From: Sceloporus undulatus
Lineage: Eukaryota; Chordata; Lepidosauria; Squamata; Phrynosomatidae
Assembly: GCF_019175285.1 (NCBI RefSeq)
Contig: NC_056527.1
Span: forward strand, 103,778,377-103,842,376
Length of the DNA: 64,000 nt
Direction: 5' to 3'
In this document: one piece after another, positions 1-40,560 of the stretch
Layout: each line of letters opens with the position of its first letter
Numbering within the stretch: the first letter of the stretch is position 1
The notes under the pieces: model-generated
What the model saw: the letters and a program-made list of their open reading frames with translations, nothing else
What the model was told of the DNA's origin: nothing
Databases searched by the model: none
Position numbers and translations under genes: made by a program

Positions 1-290
1 TGGGGAGGCCAGGAGGAGGGAGAGGCTGAGGGAGGCGGGGAGGTTGGCGCAGCTGCGCGCAGGTGGCGCCACCTCCCTGCAGCCTCACGCCGCCCGCCTC
101 GCTGTCCTCCTCCTTCCTCCGCGCGGCCATGCGCAGTGAGGAGGAGGAGGGCAGCCCCCCCGGGTTGCTCCGCAACCCCGCTGCAACCAGGCTTTACCCG
201 GTTTTTGGATGGCACCCGTGCCGGGAGCAGGCAGGTGCCGCCAAAACCGGGAAAAACCCGGTTGCAGCCGGGTTATGGCAGCCCTAGGCA
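1..290. other. GC-rich CpG cluster at the window edge
   Basis: Dense CpG and GC, with a GGAGGAGG purine stretch and a partial NRF-1-like site (CATGCGCA near 129). It could be the edge of an upstream gene's promoter or a GC-rich repeat. No exon can be assigned. Confidence 0.35.
162..268. repeat. Nested GC-rich foldback
   Basis: GGGTTGC-TCC-GCAACCC at about 162-178 forms a perfect short hairpin. Bases 180-216 then pair with 234-268 as imperfect 35-37-nt arms (GCTGCAACC at one end, GGCACC near the loop) around a 17-nt loop. It resembles a small MITE or another structured element; the family is not recognised. Confidence 0.6.
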
Positions 291-1447
291 TAATGCTGGA
301 GAAGTGGGAAACTGAAATGAGATTTCACAGAAGCATTGGCAGAAAGGTCTTGCTCTGCTTGCAGTACAGTCAGCTGGAGGGTTTTAACTTTCATGGATTT
401 GATTTATTTGCAAGTTTGCCATCAATAATTAAATAGAATTCATTTATTTATTTTTAGTTTTGCAGCTTACTGTGGAAAATTAGAGGTTATGAGCCTATTC
501 TAGAAAATAAAATAAAATACAACAAATAAATAAATAGTAATTTTGATATTTTGATATTTTCCTCTCTCTTGTTGATATGGTCAGTTGACTAATAAATAAA
601 CTTGTTGTTGTTATTAAATAGTATTCTAGAAAATACAAACTAAAAATAGTTTAGTAAGTCATAAATGCATAAAATAAAACCAAGTATCACTGCTTCCTTT
701 CCATCCCTGGATTCTGATGCTGGTCACCCTGCTGTGGACACTTTCCTCCTCTCTGGCCATATCTAGTACTACAAGGCCCCAGAAGCTGGACAGAAGTGAT
801 GCTTTAGTTGCATTTCTTAGCCCTTAGAGATAGGAATATGGAAGGTAATGACAAACCTCCTCTGAACAAATCAAGAAAACCCCATGATCCTTACGGTCGC
901 CCTAAGTCAGAAATGAATTGAATGTACAAAACATACAGAAGGTTTGGGGGAGGGCTTAGAGATGTTTGGTTTTTTTCTCCACTTGCACTCCTAACCCCCA
1001 TAAGTGTGGAGGGCTGAATGCATTTTACTAGTTTACTCAGTTTCCAAAATGCTGGATTTAGTGCCAGTTCACCCAGTGAAAAAGCTGACAATTCTAAGCT
1101 AGCCTTGGTTGCTTATGGTTCCTGGCATAGCAAACCAACAGTACGCTTTCTAGCCTTAGTAAACCAGCACTATGATGGCAAATGCAGCCCTTACAGCATT
1201 GTTCTGTAGAGGGCAGGCAAGAAGGCTGAACTAGAACCTTTTCATCCAAAACTGAACCAAACTGCTCCCTTAGTACCACTCTGATTACAGTGTTGTAACT
1301 GTTGGTGAGGTTCTGCTGTTCCAAAGGAGTTCAGTGTGATGCTTGGAAAGAGCCCAAATGATTCCAGGCCACCACCTGCTTCACAGAGCCTGAGAAGTTT
1401 GCCAGATATGTGAGAAAGGGAGAAGGGGATTTCCAAGCTCCACACCC
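291..1447. other. Upstream intergenic, AT-rich
   Basis: No gene seen. The only identifiable item is a 3' SINE fragment at about 838-927 in + orientation (the AACCTCCTCTGAACAAATC...TAAGTCAGAAATGA tail). Confidence 0.5.
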
Positions 1448-1681
1448 GTTGTTGTTGCTGTGTGCCTTCAAGTCATTCCTTAAGGCAACCCTTAAGCAAA
1501 CCTCTCACAGATTTTTCTTGGTAAAATTTGTTCAAAAGGCGTTTGCTCTTGTCTTCCTCTGAGACTGAGAGTGCATGACTTGCTCAAGGTCATCCAGAAG
1601 GTTTCCATAGTGGGAACATGAACCCTGGCCTCCCGCCAATGTCCTAGTCTGACACTCAGACCACTACACCACACTGGCTCT
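1448..1681 (-). repeat. Sauria-type SINE
   Basis: Reads on + as GTTGTTGTTG, the Bov-B-like tail, the conserved core and the complement of the tRNA-like head ending CCACTACACCACACTGG. Full length and diverged. Confidence 0.8.
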
Positions 1682-2075
1682 ACTTCATACCCACTGACTC
1701 AGTTAAAATTTGGGGGTGTAGAGTTAATTGGCTGTATGCATCTTTAGGAAGATGGTATCACACCTATAATTGCCTTATTTGTTTTAGGACCTCAGAGAGA
1801 ACCTATAAAACCCTAGGATTTTATAGTTCCTGCAAGCCTGAATCCTGTAAGCCCCCAAAAATCATCACCAAGGATCAAAAGAGAAGATCAGTACAGACAC
1901 CCCATACATAGCCAGTTAGGTTCTCAGTCCTGGAACTACATCACTCCTCACATGATTGGAGTCATCATGAGCTTCAAAAATGAAAGATGAACACTTTCCA
2001 AGGTGTTCTTAGCTGACTGGAATGTGAACCCCAATAATTGCCTGGAATGGGGGTGGTGAGCCCCAGCAGGTCTAA

Positions 2076-2180
2076 CCAATCAGGATCCACAAGTAACATT
2101 CCTGGGGCCAATGGGCGAGGCCAAATTGCTTTCTACCCAGCCGGTCTAGATATACATCTAGTCCACCCCCGAGACAAACA
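2076..2180 (+). promoter_or_regulatory. Probable NAPSA core promoter
   Basis: Two CCAAT boxes (2076-2080 and 2108-2112) are followed by a TATA-like TATACAT at 2151. They sit 170, 138 and 95 bp before the ATG, which would put transcription start near 2180 and give a short 5' UTR. There is no CpG cluster here. This is inference from motif spacing. Confidence 0.4.
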
Positions 2181-2245
2181 ATCTGGGTGCAACCAGGGCA
2201 GCCAGAAGACAACCGTGCTAGAGGTTGTCAAAGGACGAACCGAAG

Positions 2246-30515
<28,270 letters not shown>

Positions 30516-32266
30516 CTGTCTAGTGTTGTCTGGTGCTGACAAGAGGAACATGATAAGAGAGGTTTGAGAGGCATTGTTTGATAGCAGGCAGATTGGATTT
30601 CATGGCATGGGATCTGAACTCACTGTTTCTGAAAATAATTCAGTTTTCAAAAGAAAAAAGTTTCTAACCCTCATGGTAGCAGAGGAAAATAACCATCATG
30701 GCATGATGAGATTGCAATCTGGGACTTCCCCTTTTCGTTTTAAAGATATTCCCAAATTGGGAAAGTAAGTGTCCAGGGGTTTTCCCACTTGGCTTGCTTC
30801 CACTCCTGTCTTTAATCCTTCACTCCCACTTCTTGAACGTTGAACTCCTAATTGAGATTATGCATGGGATTGCTTAAGTTGACAAATGACTTGAAGGCAC
30901 ATATACACAAACATGCATGTCCCCTCAGAAACAATTCTGCTCAGGTCACTAAGACAGACTTCCAAGCAAATGCGGTTAGGATTGTAGCATATAGAGACTC
31001 CTACTTGACTTTGCACAAATGGCTCAGGCAACAGGACCATGAGGCAATGTGTAAGAGAGGCAGATGTGATGGCTGCTTCCTTTCCTGAAAGTAAGATTCC
31101 CCAAATGGCAAGATGGCAGCCCCAGTATCCGAGGAGATGGGCAATGTTTTTGTGAGACTAGAGGAGCAGAGGAGTTCTTTGTGTCACTTAATTGCTCAGC
31201 CTTCAATGATTCATTAGCTGAATGTTGGAGGTGATGCAACGAACTGGCTTCCTTCCTGCTTTTTTTTAAACAGATCAGTAGGTGCTTTTGGGGCATGGGA
31301 GCCAAGGATAATGAAAAGCAGTGAAAACCAAAATATATGTAGCATAATGTGTCTACATTTATTTCACTGTCTTAAATATTAATACTATATTTATGTATGT
31401 GTGTAGCCAAAGGACTACAAGGTGCAAACACATAGACTTCTGGTTAAGCAAGTCATATCCTTGTCTATTAGAGGACCACAGACACACAAACACCAACTGT
31501 CCTGATTTGGCAGGGACAGTCCCAATTTAAAATGTTCCAGTTTTGCTCACTTCCTATTTTCCCCCTTTGTCCTCAGCTAATTTTGGTTGCTGCAAATTGA
31601 GTTCAAAGTGCAAAAATAGAAGGGATAGGAGAGGAGGAGTCTTGGCCTTCCCAGTAGGCTCAGCATAAAGAAACTGCTGCAGCCTCTCCTAGCTTGTGTG
31701 TGCTTCCTTGTGAATAACTTTGCCATCTTAACCACACCATGATGTTGCTTGGCCACATGTGTTTAAGTTTTCATCCGTGAAATGTTGGAGGGTATGTAAA
31801 CATCCGTTTCCCTAAAAATCAAACCCTGAGCTCGAAAGAAGGGAGTTAGAATCCAGAGCTTGTGAAAGTTACTTTTTGGACTGCATTTTGCAGAATCTCC
31901 TAGCTAGCAAGGATTCTGGGATTTATAGTACCCCCACAAACACTTTTTCAAGTTCTAATTCAATCTGTACAATCTATATTCCTTCCCCATCTCACCATTT
32001 GTTCTTCAGTCTTCTGATTTTGAAATTAAGCTACTCGATAGTGGAAGTCTCTCTGTGGATAGCCTTCTATTGGGGCCTTTCACACTCTAAATTTCAAACA
32101 GCAGGCTGGACAAGCTGCCCAACAAGGACTCATCCTATACTAATTCTCTCATTGTAGAGTGTTTTTAAAATGATGTACTATTCTATGAGCAGCAAAGAAT
32201 CCTGGAAATCAAATTAATTGGCATATCATATATAGATTTCATCTGATCCTGCTGGTTGTAGAGAGG
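30516..32266. other. NAPSA 3' flank
   Basis: Presumably 3' UTR at the left; the end is not determined. No other gene seen. Contains the inverted repeat copy at 31493-31797 and a small foldback near 31860-31950. Confidence 0.5.
31493..31797 (-). repeat. CCCTCCAAC repeat, inverted
   Basis: CTGTCCTGATTTGGCAGGGAC...GTGAAATGTTGGAGGGTATG; nearly full length, reverse orientation. Confidence 0.65.
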
Positions 32267-32501
32267 GAGAGCCAGCATAATATAATAATGGTTTAATAGT
32301 TGGACTAGAACTCAGGGAGGCCAGGGTTCGAATCCTTCCTCAGCCACAGAAACCCACTGGGTGATCTTTAGGCAAGTTACACTCTGTCAGTCTCAGGGGA
32401 AGGCAATGACAAACCCACCCTGGACAAATCTGACCACAAAAGTGATAGGATCGCCTTAGGGTTGCCCTAAATTGAAAAAGGCATGAAGGCACACAACAAA
32501 G
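32267..32501 (+). repeat. Sauria-type SINE
   Basis: Head AGAGCCAGCATAATATAATAA, B-box-like GGCCAGGGTTCGAATCC, tail GGCACACAACAAAG. Confidence 0.8.
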
Positions 32502-34301
32502 AGGGGAAATTAGTTAAGCGAGATACTGAAGATTTTTCCTTTTCTCCATCCAGTGGAAGTCTGATTTAGCCCTGCCACAAACTATTTGGGTTACTGAGAT
32601 TTAAACAGGGACAATCCACAAGTTTTCATGTGGGCTAGAAACTTGACTTTTATAAATTGAAATAGATGACTCTTTGAAGCTGCAATCTGCACTCAGCACT
32701 GCTGCCCTTGGATAAAATATAACTTATACACAGAGGTCTTATCCCTGCTGTGATGTCTTCCACTGCCTGACATAAGCTGCTTAATACATTTGCTGACATC
32801 TTCCAGAATTTGCAGCCACACAATCGAATAAAACTGATCAAAGGCATATAATTGATTTCTTAGATCAAGTAGCACCAGGAAATGGGAGACTATGTCATTT
32901 TCCTGATTTGCATAATACAGTACATTCTGCTGATAACAAGAGCCCCATAGTAAAGCCCATCAAAGGCCTGAAGCACACGTGTGGCAGAATGAGGTGGTAG
33001 CATGGGCCACACTGGTTGTTAAGGCTGCATTTGGGGGGGGGGGGTGATTTTTGAATGCTTCCCTACATTAACAAACTCCCTGCAAATAGAAAACTAGCAG
33101 AGAAGTGTCAGATTAAAACATTTATTCCTATCGTGCTCGTCTGCTATGTGAATTCCTAGGGAGTTCCTTTACTATGTATTTTTTTTTTAATTGTATCTTT
33201 CACCAGTGTGGCATACATACTGGTTTGAGTGTTGGACTGCAACTCTGGAGACCAGGGTTTGATTCCCTGCTCAGCCATGAAATCCACTGGGTGTTTTTAG
33301 GCAATTCATGTGCTCTCAGCCTCAGGGGAAGGTAATGGCAAACCTCCTCTGAACAAATCTTGCCTCCTCTGAACGAATCTTGATTAGTGCTCCTGCTTGG
33401 AATTGGAATTGGTGACCCCTGTGGTCTCTTCCAGCTCTATGATTTAAATAAACCCCGTGATAAGGTTGCCGTAAGTTGGAAACAACTTGAAGGCAGACAG
33501 CAACAACAATGTCTTTCACCTGTATGGTGCAAGTCCAATTTTGCTAAATAATACTTGTTTGATTCTGCTACATTGGTAAACACACGATGACTCCAGGTTG
33601 GGCGAGGCCTGCTGGATTGTGGAATCAAACTTTGTATTCAGAGCTACATTACTAATCATAATAATTTATTAAATGCTTTAATTGCTTTTCTGTATGAAAC
33701 ATTCTCAAAGCAACTCATAGTAGAATAATCGAGTCTAGAATTTCCATCATTGTTGGAATGGGTGGAGGAAAAATAGGTCTTCTCTTATGACCAATATTTT
33801 GCTTTAAATACTGCATGAAATCAATAAAGCTCTTACTATAGATATATGTTTAAAGTTACTATTGTTATTTTATTCATTTATTTCCCTCCTTTCTCCCAAT
33901 AATGAGACTCAAAGTGGCCGACAACATATTTGATAGAGCAAGCTTGTTTACTAGTGTTCCAGAGACTAGAACACAAACCAATGGATTCAGATTGCTAGAA
34001 AAGAGATTCCACCTAAACATTTTAGGAAGGACACTTTCCTAAGTGCTTTACATGTATATTCCTGCATGGCAGAGACTTGGATAGCCCTTGTGGTCCCTTC
34101 CAGCTTGAATATTCTGTGATTACATTGTCATGCTAGAAACCCAAGCAGTGTTTGGTCAAATGGGGTTCAGTCATCTCAGCCATTTCTTCCCTCTTCTCCA
34201 ACTTCTTTGGAATGAGGGTGAGATATTTTTGTAATTATTTCATAATCAATTTATATGATTGTGTAGTTTTGATTTTGTGCAAATAGCACTAAAAGATACT
34301 A
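32502..34301. other. Intergenic, SINE and LINE-tail fragments
   Basis: No gene seen. Holds the SINE at 33203-33510 and a short LINE 3'-end piece near 33870-33930 (CCTCCTTTCTCCCAATAATG). Confidence 0.5.
33203..33510 (+). repeat. Sauria-type SINE with internal insertion
   Basis: Head GTGTGGCATACATACTGGTTTG and tail GGCAGACAGCAACAACAA. The middle contains a duplicated CCTCCTCTGAAC(A/G)AATCTTG around about 80 bases foreign to other copies. Confidence 0.75.
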
Positions 34302-34641
34302 CAGTGGTCCCTCCACATTCACTGGGGTTAGGGGTGAAGGACCCTTGTGAATATGGAAAAAATGCAATTAAAAACAAAACTATTCTTTTTACCAAAGAGA
34401 AGATCTCTAGGAATCTCCAGGTCCTCCAGTGCAACATCTGCCAGAATTTTACCATAGAATCATGCTAGAGTACCTACAAATGCCTAGAGAAGTGTTTTCT
34501 CTAGGAACCTTTAGGTTCTTCAGTGCAACTCTATGGTCAACTTCTGGCAGAGTTGCACTGGAGGACCTAGAGAGATTCCTAGAGAGAACATATTAATCAA
34601 AAATGCAATTAATCAAATCCATAAATGTGGAGGGCCAACTG
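34302..34641. mobile_element. Tigger-like palindromic MITE
   Basis: TA target duplication, terminal CAGTGGTCCCTCCACATT and AATGTGGAGGGCCAACTG. A second pair of inverted arms inside (CTCTAGGAATCTCCAGGTCC / GGACCTAGAGAGATTCC). The ends resemble the pogo/Tigger group; no transposase. Confidence 0.75.
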
Positions 34642-35831
34642 TAGTTTGGAACAGATGATGTGAGATAAAGAACTTTTCCTCTTTGACAGAACTAGAGAAC
34701 TGGGCTGGAATCCTACATCAAGAGATGCAGGTGTGTCCCTATATCTCTAGCTATGTGTCCTGGTTCTATGCTATCACCACCCTAGTCCACCTTTTAAGTG
34801 ACACAAGTCCTGCAACATAGCCGTTTCTATGTCATTGAAGAGCAAGGGAATCAGTAGATGCATAGCTGGCTTTTTAAAAAAATCTATAGCGGGATGTACT
34901 GTAACAGATATTTACAGAGACCACACCATCTCCTTGTATTCTGTCCAGCTCAAGGGAAATAGTTGGATGTGTCTCCATTCATCTCCCTGATCCCCAATGA
35001 TATGGAATTGGCTGTGTAGTGGGATTGCTTTGGTTAAAAGTTCAAGTGGGAGGATTTTGGTCATTGTGGGTCAGTAAAGATTTTGACTTCTGTAATGATC
35101 AAAAGAACGAGTTGCGATGGCTGACGTACGACCTTGTAATACACCATAACTCACTTATGCCACTGTATTTCATCGTAATTCATTACTACCAGTCATATGC
35201 TCCCTGTGATATATCATCCTCATCCTGTTCATTGACACCTAGTACTACCTGCCAAATGACCTTCAGGTGTTGCAGGTGTTTGGAAGCCATCAGGTACACT
35301 TTTTCTTTAGGTGCCAGAAATGTGGGGTCGACTAATGAGATACTCATGCAATGTCAGAGGCAATCCAAGTGGATTTTCTCCAGTTGGGATGGATGCAATT
35401 AGTTTCTCCAGGAAAACAGAAAGGTGTGCTAAAGATCTGTAAAAATGTACACTTTCCTTTGAGAATATAACTTCCTTAAGGTCCTCTATAGAAGTGTTGC
35501 CCTGACACAGCATTTCATATCCCTAGCAAAGTCAGTGTTGCGTCAAGTTAGCATGCTGGGTTTTATGTTTGTTTTCCAGTATCTCTGTCTATGTATATGT
35601 TGCATTTCCTCAATAAATCTCTGTTGTTAGAAAAAGTTTTGTTTTGCCTTGGTTTATTTCATTTTACTTCTGCACTGCCAGCATAATTCTGATGAAGTGT
35701 TGATATACTGTTTAGAGATGTAAATGGACATGATCAGAACAAATCTGACAGGACAAAATCCACACAGGAATTTGGAGATGGCAATTTAAAAAAAAAAACA
35801 AAAACAAAAAGACGTATAATCCTGCAGGTGC
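34642..35831. other. Intergenic, nothing recognised
   Basis: No gene or clear repeat recognised. AATAAA occurs near 35611. Confidence 0.4.
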
Positions 35832-36176
35832 ATGCCCTCCAACCTTTCACAGATGAAAACCAGAATGTCTTTGATCAAGATGGCAAAAACTATTAGTGAG
35901 AGAGAAGACAAGCTGGGAGAAGATGCAGCAGGTTGCTTTTGCCTTAGTCTATTGGGAATGGCAAGATCGTGCACCCCCTCCTCCCCTCCAACTGATTGAG
36001 TTAAAAACTATTTTCGCCCTTTGAACTCCATTTGCAGCAGTTGAAGTAAGCTGAGAAAAAAGGGGGAAAGTTGGAGGAGGCAAAGAACCTGGGACATTTT
36101 AAAAGCAGCTGAAAAACTGGGATGGCAGATGATTGATCCGGACTGACCCTCCTAAATCAGGACAATTGGAGGGTAT
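35832..36176 (+). mobile_element. CCCTCCAAC repeat with 8-bp target duplication
   Basis: Best-defined copy: ends ATGCCCTCCAACC and CAATTGGAGGGTAT, short inverted termini. An exact GCAGGTGC duplication flanks it at 35824-35831 and 36177-36184. This marks the family as a non-autonomous DNA transposon with 8-bp target sites. No coding frame. Confidence 0.75.
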
Positions 36177-38200
36177 GCAGGTGCACCATATATCCCTTCA
36201 AAATCTCAGACAATGTACTTCCTGAAATGAAGAGTGCATCCTCCAAGACAGAACCTGTCTTGGTCCAGCCTTAGATCGTGTGCTATGTGTAGGGTTGGAG
36301 TGGGGATTCATATAAATCCTTTCCAGCAAAGGGAGAACAGCTAGCTTCATCTTTGCATATATGGGACTTGTGAGGGAAAGGCCCTATGAGGGCACAGTGG
36401 AAGATACTAGAGGAAAACAGAGAGTTAAAATCTGCCATTCAGGACGCAGGCGCATACAGCCGCACTCAGCAGAATGTTAAACGGCCTCGTTTATTCTGCG
36501 AGACCCTGTTTGATCACCAGAAAACATCTCTGTGCTGCTGTCTTGTAAAAGCAGGTGGGTCCCTGCAGTGCCTGACAGCGGTACATGACAGATCTCCCCA
36601 GAGTTTCACCATTCGCTCTGCACACCATGCACAGAGCTCATAGGTTTAATATGAATAATTGACATTTGCTTTTGCAACTGGCTAAATAATAACTCTGTAG
36701 CACACAGCCTCTCCTAGCCTGTGTCATGCAGCCGCCTTTCCAGATGTACCAGACTACAATTCCCATGCTGTGTGGGGGATGGGAGATGTACCAACCCATC
36801 TGGAAATTGATGGAGAGCCTGACATAGCACACCGGATATCATAGAAGGAAGGGGAGCATGCAGTGGAGATAGACTTTCTTCCCTATGCACAGATTTCTTT
36901 TGCTTTGGAAAAGATTTGGGAGAATTTGGAGAACCATATTATGGAAGGCAGGGAAAAGAATTTAGAGAGAAACATTAGAGATGTTAACAATACAAAATCA
37001 TTAACTTATTCTGTGAAATGTTTTTAGGAGAGTCTATGTCATGATTTAGGCCAATGTATGGTTCCACTTTAACTGGCATGGTTCCATCCTATGGAATCCT
37101 GTAGTTTGCAGTTTAAGGAGGAGCATTTTGAATTCTCACAGAGTGTACTAGTATCTCACCAAACTACAAACTCCAGGATTCCATAGGCTGGAACCATGCC
37201 AGTTAAAGTGGACTAACAGTGTTATAGTTCTGTAGTGTGAATGGGTCTCAGGAAAGAAACAATTGTAGTCAATGGGCACAAATATGATGCTGTTCCCTAG
37301 CACACATGGAAGCAAATCCTGCCAGTTGCCTACACCAGATAGTTTAAGAAGCACCGATATAAGGAACTGCGGATAAGGAACCAATTTCAGCCTTGTGTAA
37401 TAGAGGCGCCTCCATCCAGTGCGTCTACATCCCACAGGCTATTCTCCCAGATACTATACAGACCTCATGTTTTGCCTGTTGACAGCAATTGAGGTCATAG
37501 TTTTAAAACTAGATTTTAGATATCCAGCTGCTTTCAGACTGCAACTCCTAGCAATCCCAGCCAGCATAGCTAGTGGTGAAGGGAGCTGCAATTCAACAAC
37601 ATCTGCAGGGCCCATCAATTCCTCACCCCTGAGCCACACTCACAAATCATGCATGATGACTGGACATGGTACCTTTTAAATGCCCAGTCAGTCAATGCCA
37701 CCTTGTCTCAGATAAAAACCTATCTAGTTGAACCTCTGCTAATGGGTCACCATCCAGACTTGTTAGCCGGCAAAGCCCTCCATTCCCAATCAACACACCA
37801 GCCAGTAAAGATGGAATTTGCTGCCCAACATGTACAGAGGATGTGCCACTGGGAGGGGAAACCCTGGCCTAATTTTCCTTCCGACAGTGTCTGGATTAGG
37901 AATTTTTTAGGCTGGGTGGGGAGAAGAGCAGATCCCCAGGGAGCAAGGCTACTGAAAACAGAGCACTGTCACTGTCTTGTCTATGTGCTGTAAGGCAAAA
38001 TCTACCTCCTCAAATCCTGCCCTTGAGGTGTGGGAGGACTCCATCTTCATTCAAGACACAATGGGTCCCTACTAAACAATCCCACCTTCCCCACCACAGC
38101 CACATGGGATGGCATGCCATCTTAATATAGGCCATCCCACACACTTTGGAGATTATGTTATTTATTTATTTTTGCATATTGCAAGCTAAATGGGACTCTT
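36177..38200. other. Intergenic, small foldbacks
   Basis: No gene seen. Contains the MITE at 37050-37245 and a small foldback near 36745-36825 (CCAGATGTACCAGACTAC...). Confidence 0.45.
37050..37245. mobile_element. Palindromic MITE (TGCATCC family)
   Basis: Left CACTTTAACTGGCATGGTTCC and right GGAACCATGCCAGTTAAAGTG are inverted, with CTATGGAATCCTG/CAGGATTCCATAG inside. Confidence 0.7.
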
Positions 38201-40560
38201 TCCCCACTGCAGCCAAACAACCTCACATCCTCATCTTCCTGACTGCCCCCCCTTCAGCTGACTCAACCCCCCCCCAACTCACCTCAGCCTCCCAGCACTC
38301 CTTTGCTTTAAGGTGGGCTACCATCACCGTCCTTTACCTGTCCCTGTGCCTTTACTTCCCCTTGGGGCTTTTTCTTGAGTTTTAAAGTGGAAATGGGATG
38401 TCTCTCAAGCCCCTCTCCTTGGGGAAAATTGCCTCCCTTCTTCAACTTGCGGCGTCCCAGGATCTGGGCTGGCGGAGTGGCCAGCTTGGTGCATGTGTGC
38501 ACTGGGGAACACAAATACACAAACACAAGACACACAACCCATGCCTCTTCAAATGTGTCCTTCCCTCTTTCTCTCCCATCCCCTTCCCTTGCCTTTTGAT
38601 GGGTCCACAGAGATGGAGGGAAAGAGACCTGTTCTGACCCCAGAGGGGGAGCTTGGTAGGGCTGAGGATGTGGGGACCTGGACTTCAATGATAGCCCCCC
38701 ACACCTTCCTCCCAGACAGCCACCGGTGCCTGAGAAGCCCCAAAATTCCACCTTAAGAGGCAGTGATGTCATCGCAGGGTCTGCAGTACCAGAAGGCGCA
38801 GCCTGCATCCAGAGACCAGGGCTGGGGGGGTGGGAAGCAGAGATGCCCAAGGTGTGTGGGGGGGACAGACGGACAGACTGACTCCTGTTCATCGACATCC
38901 TGCATCTCACCCCCCCTTTTGCAAAAAACAGCTCCTATCCTCCCCCCTTCCATCTTTTCTCCTTCAGAAGATTTCCTAAAAGAGGTGGCTGTGGGGAGAG
39001 CTGCCTTCACCCTCTTTCTTTGCTACATTTTTGGAGAGGAGGGGAGAAGTGGGGGAGATCCCCCCATTCTCCCCCAAGCCAACACTCCTCTCCTTCTTTC
39101 CATCCATCCATCTCTCCAACCATCCTTCCATCCATCCTCTCTCAAAAATAATATTAAGCCAAAGGGGTTGGTTGTAGCAGGTAAGTATGGGCCTTCAGTG
39201 GCTACTGTGTTGTGTCTTGGTCTTGTTAAGTGTGTGTTGTGTGCGTGTTTATGTTGTCGTCTCCCTTCCCCCCGTTGGGTGGCAGGGGGAGGGAGGAGGC
39301 TGGCCTGGCAGGGGGCAAGGGGCTGGATGTGGGAAGGAGAGGGATGTGGGGCAGCTCTTTCTACCCCACACTGGACCCAGCCGCAAGGGAGCAGGGCTGG
39401 GGCTGGGAGGACAGGCGCGAGCGGGAAGTTTTCAGCACCTCGGCGGTGGACAGCGCACAGCCGCATGCGAGCCTCAAATTGGGAGTCTGGCGGCATTCAG
39501 CATTCAGGACCATCTTCGGAGGGAGAGAGAGGGAAGGAGGCTGGGAAGGAAGGAAAGACTGAGGGGCCTCCAGTGGCATGGAGGGGAGGCAGGAGGAGGA
39601 CTCTTGGCTTGTATACATCTGTGTGCCACTGCGGTGTGGGAAGGAGGGAGAGAAGGCCTTAGGTATGGAGAGGAAGGAAGGAAGGAAGGAAGGAATCTGG
39701 AAGAAAGGCAGGCAGGCAGGAGTCTGGAAGAAGGAAGGAAGGAAGGAAGGAAGGAAGGAAGGAAGGAAGGAAGACAGGTAGACAGGCAGGCAGGCTGGAA
39801 GAAGGAAAGAAAAAAAGAAGCAAAAAGGATGAAAGGAAGGAAGGAAGGCAGGCAAAGGAAGTAATGAAAGAAGGAAGGAAGGAAGGCAGGCAGAGGAAGG
39901 AATGAGAGAAGGAAGGAAGGAAGGAAGGAAGGAAGGAAATTGCAATCTGTGTGGTCATTTCAGGGTGTCCACTAAGGTGTGCGAAAGAGGAAGGCTGCTG
40001 GTGTGTGTGTGCTTGTGCGTGGGCAGTCTGTGTGTGACCAAGAGAGAGGGAGAGAGAGATTGTTTGTCTATGACTGGGACTGAGAGATTATGACTCAGGA
40101 GGTCTGTTGTTTGTGTGGTACGTTTGATTTCAACTAGTGTCCAACTGGTGCCTGCCTCTCTGGGTGAGCGCACAAGCAGTGATTTATTTATTTATCTTTC
40201 TTTGTCCAGAAGTCCTCACAGGGGATTTAAGGGCATGGAGGCATGAGTGTGAGAAAGGGCAACACGTTTGTGTGTCATTGTGCTTTGTGTGGTGTCTGCA
40301 AGCGCCTGTGGCGTCCCCTTGGGCTTTTGCTTTTGTGAGTTAGCCATTGTTCCGTTGGTGCAGGGAGGCAGAAAACCAGTTGCTGGTGGTGGGGAGGTGA
40401 GATCAGAAAGAGAGAGAAATGCAACTCCCATGGGGAAGGGAAATAAACATCCTGACACACTGACACACAACACTGGGGGTGGGGGGAGCACAGCAAGAAA
40501 GACTATAGATCTAATATGCACCTTTCCATATGTAGATGGGCAAGTATTATAATACAAACA
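38200..40560. other. GC/purine-skewed intergenic block
   Basis: Pyrimidine-rich then strongly purine-rich on +, with a small CpG cluster at about 39400-39470 and a GGAA microsatellite. Long open frames occur in several frames at once (up to 299 codons), but they are low-complexity and unlike any protein I know. A lncRNA or regulatory region is possible but unsupported. Confidence 0.4.
39667..39940. repeat. (GGAA)n / (GGCA)n purine microsatellite
   Basis: Interrupted GGAA tetranucleotide runs with AGGC blocks over about 270 bases. Mirror-symmetric polypurine that could form triplex DNA; GGAA is also the ETS core. Confidence 0.95.

Noticed and set aside
38763-39662. 299-codon + frame as a gene
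   Set aside because: Low-complexity, overlapped by equally long frames on both strands, no recognised domain or splice logic.
39187-39945. Lys/Arg/Glu-rich and Pro/Ser/Phe-rich frames
   Set aside because: GGAA repeat read in different frames.
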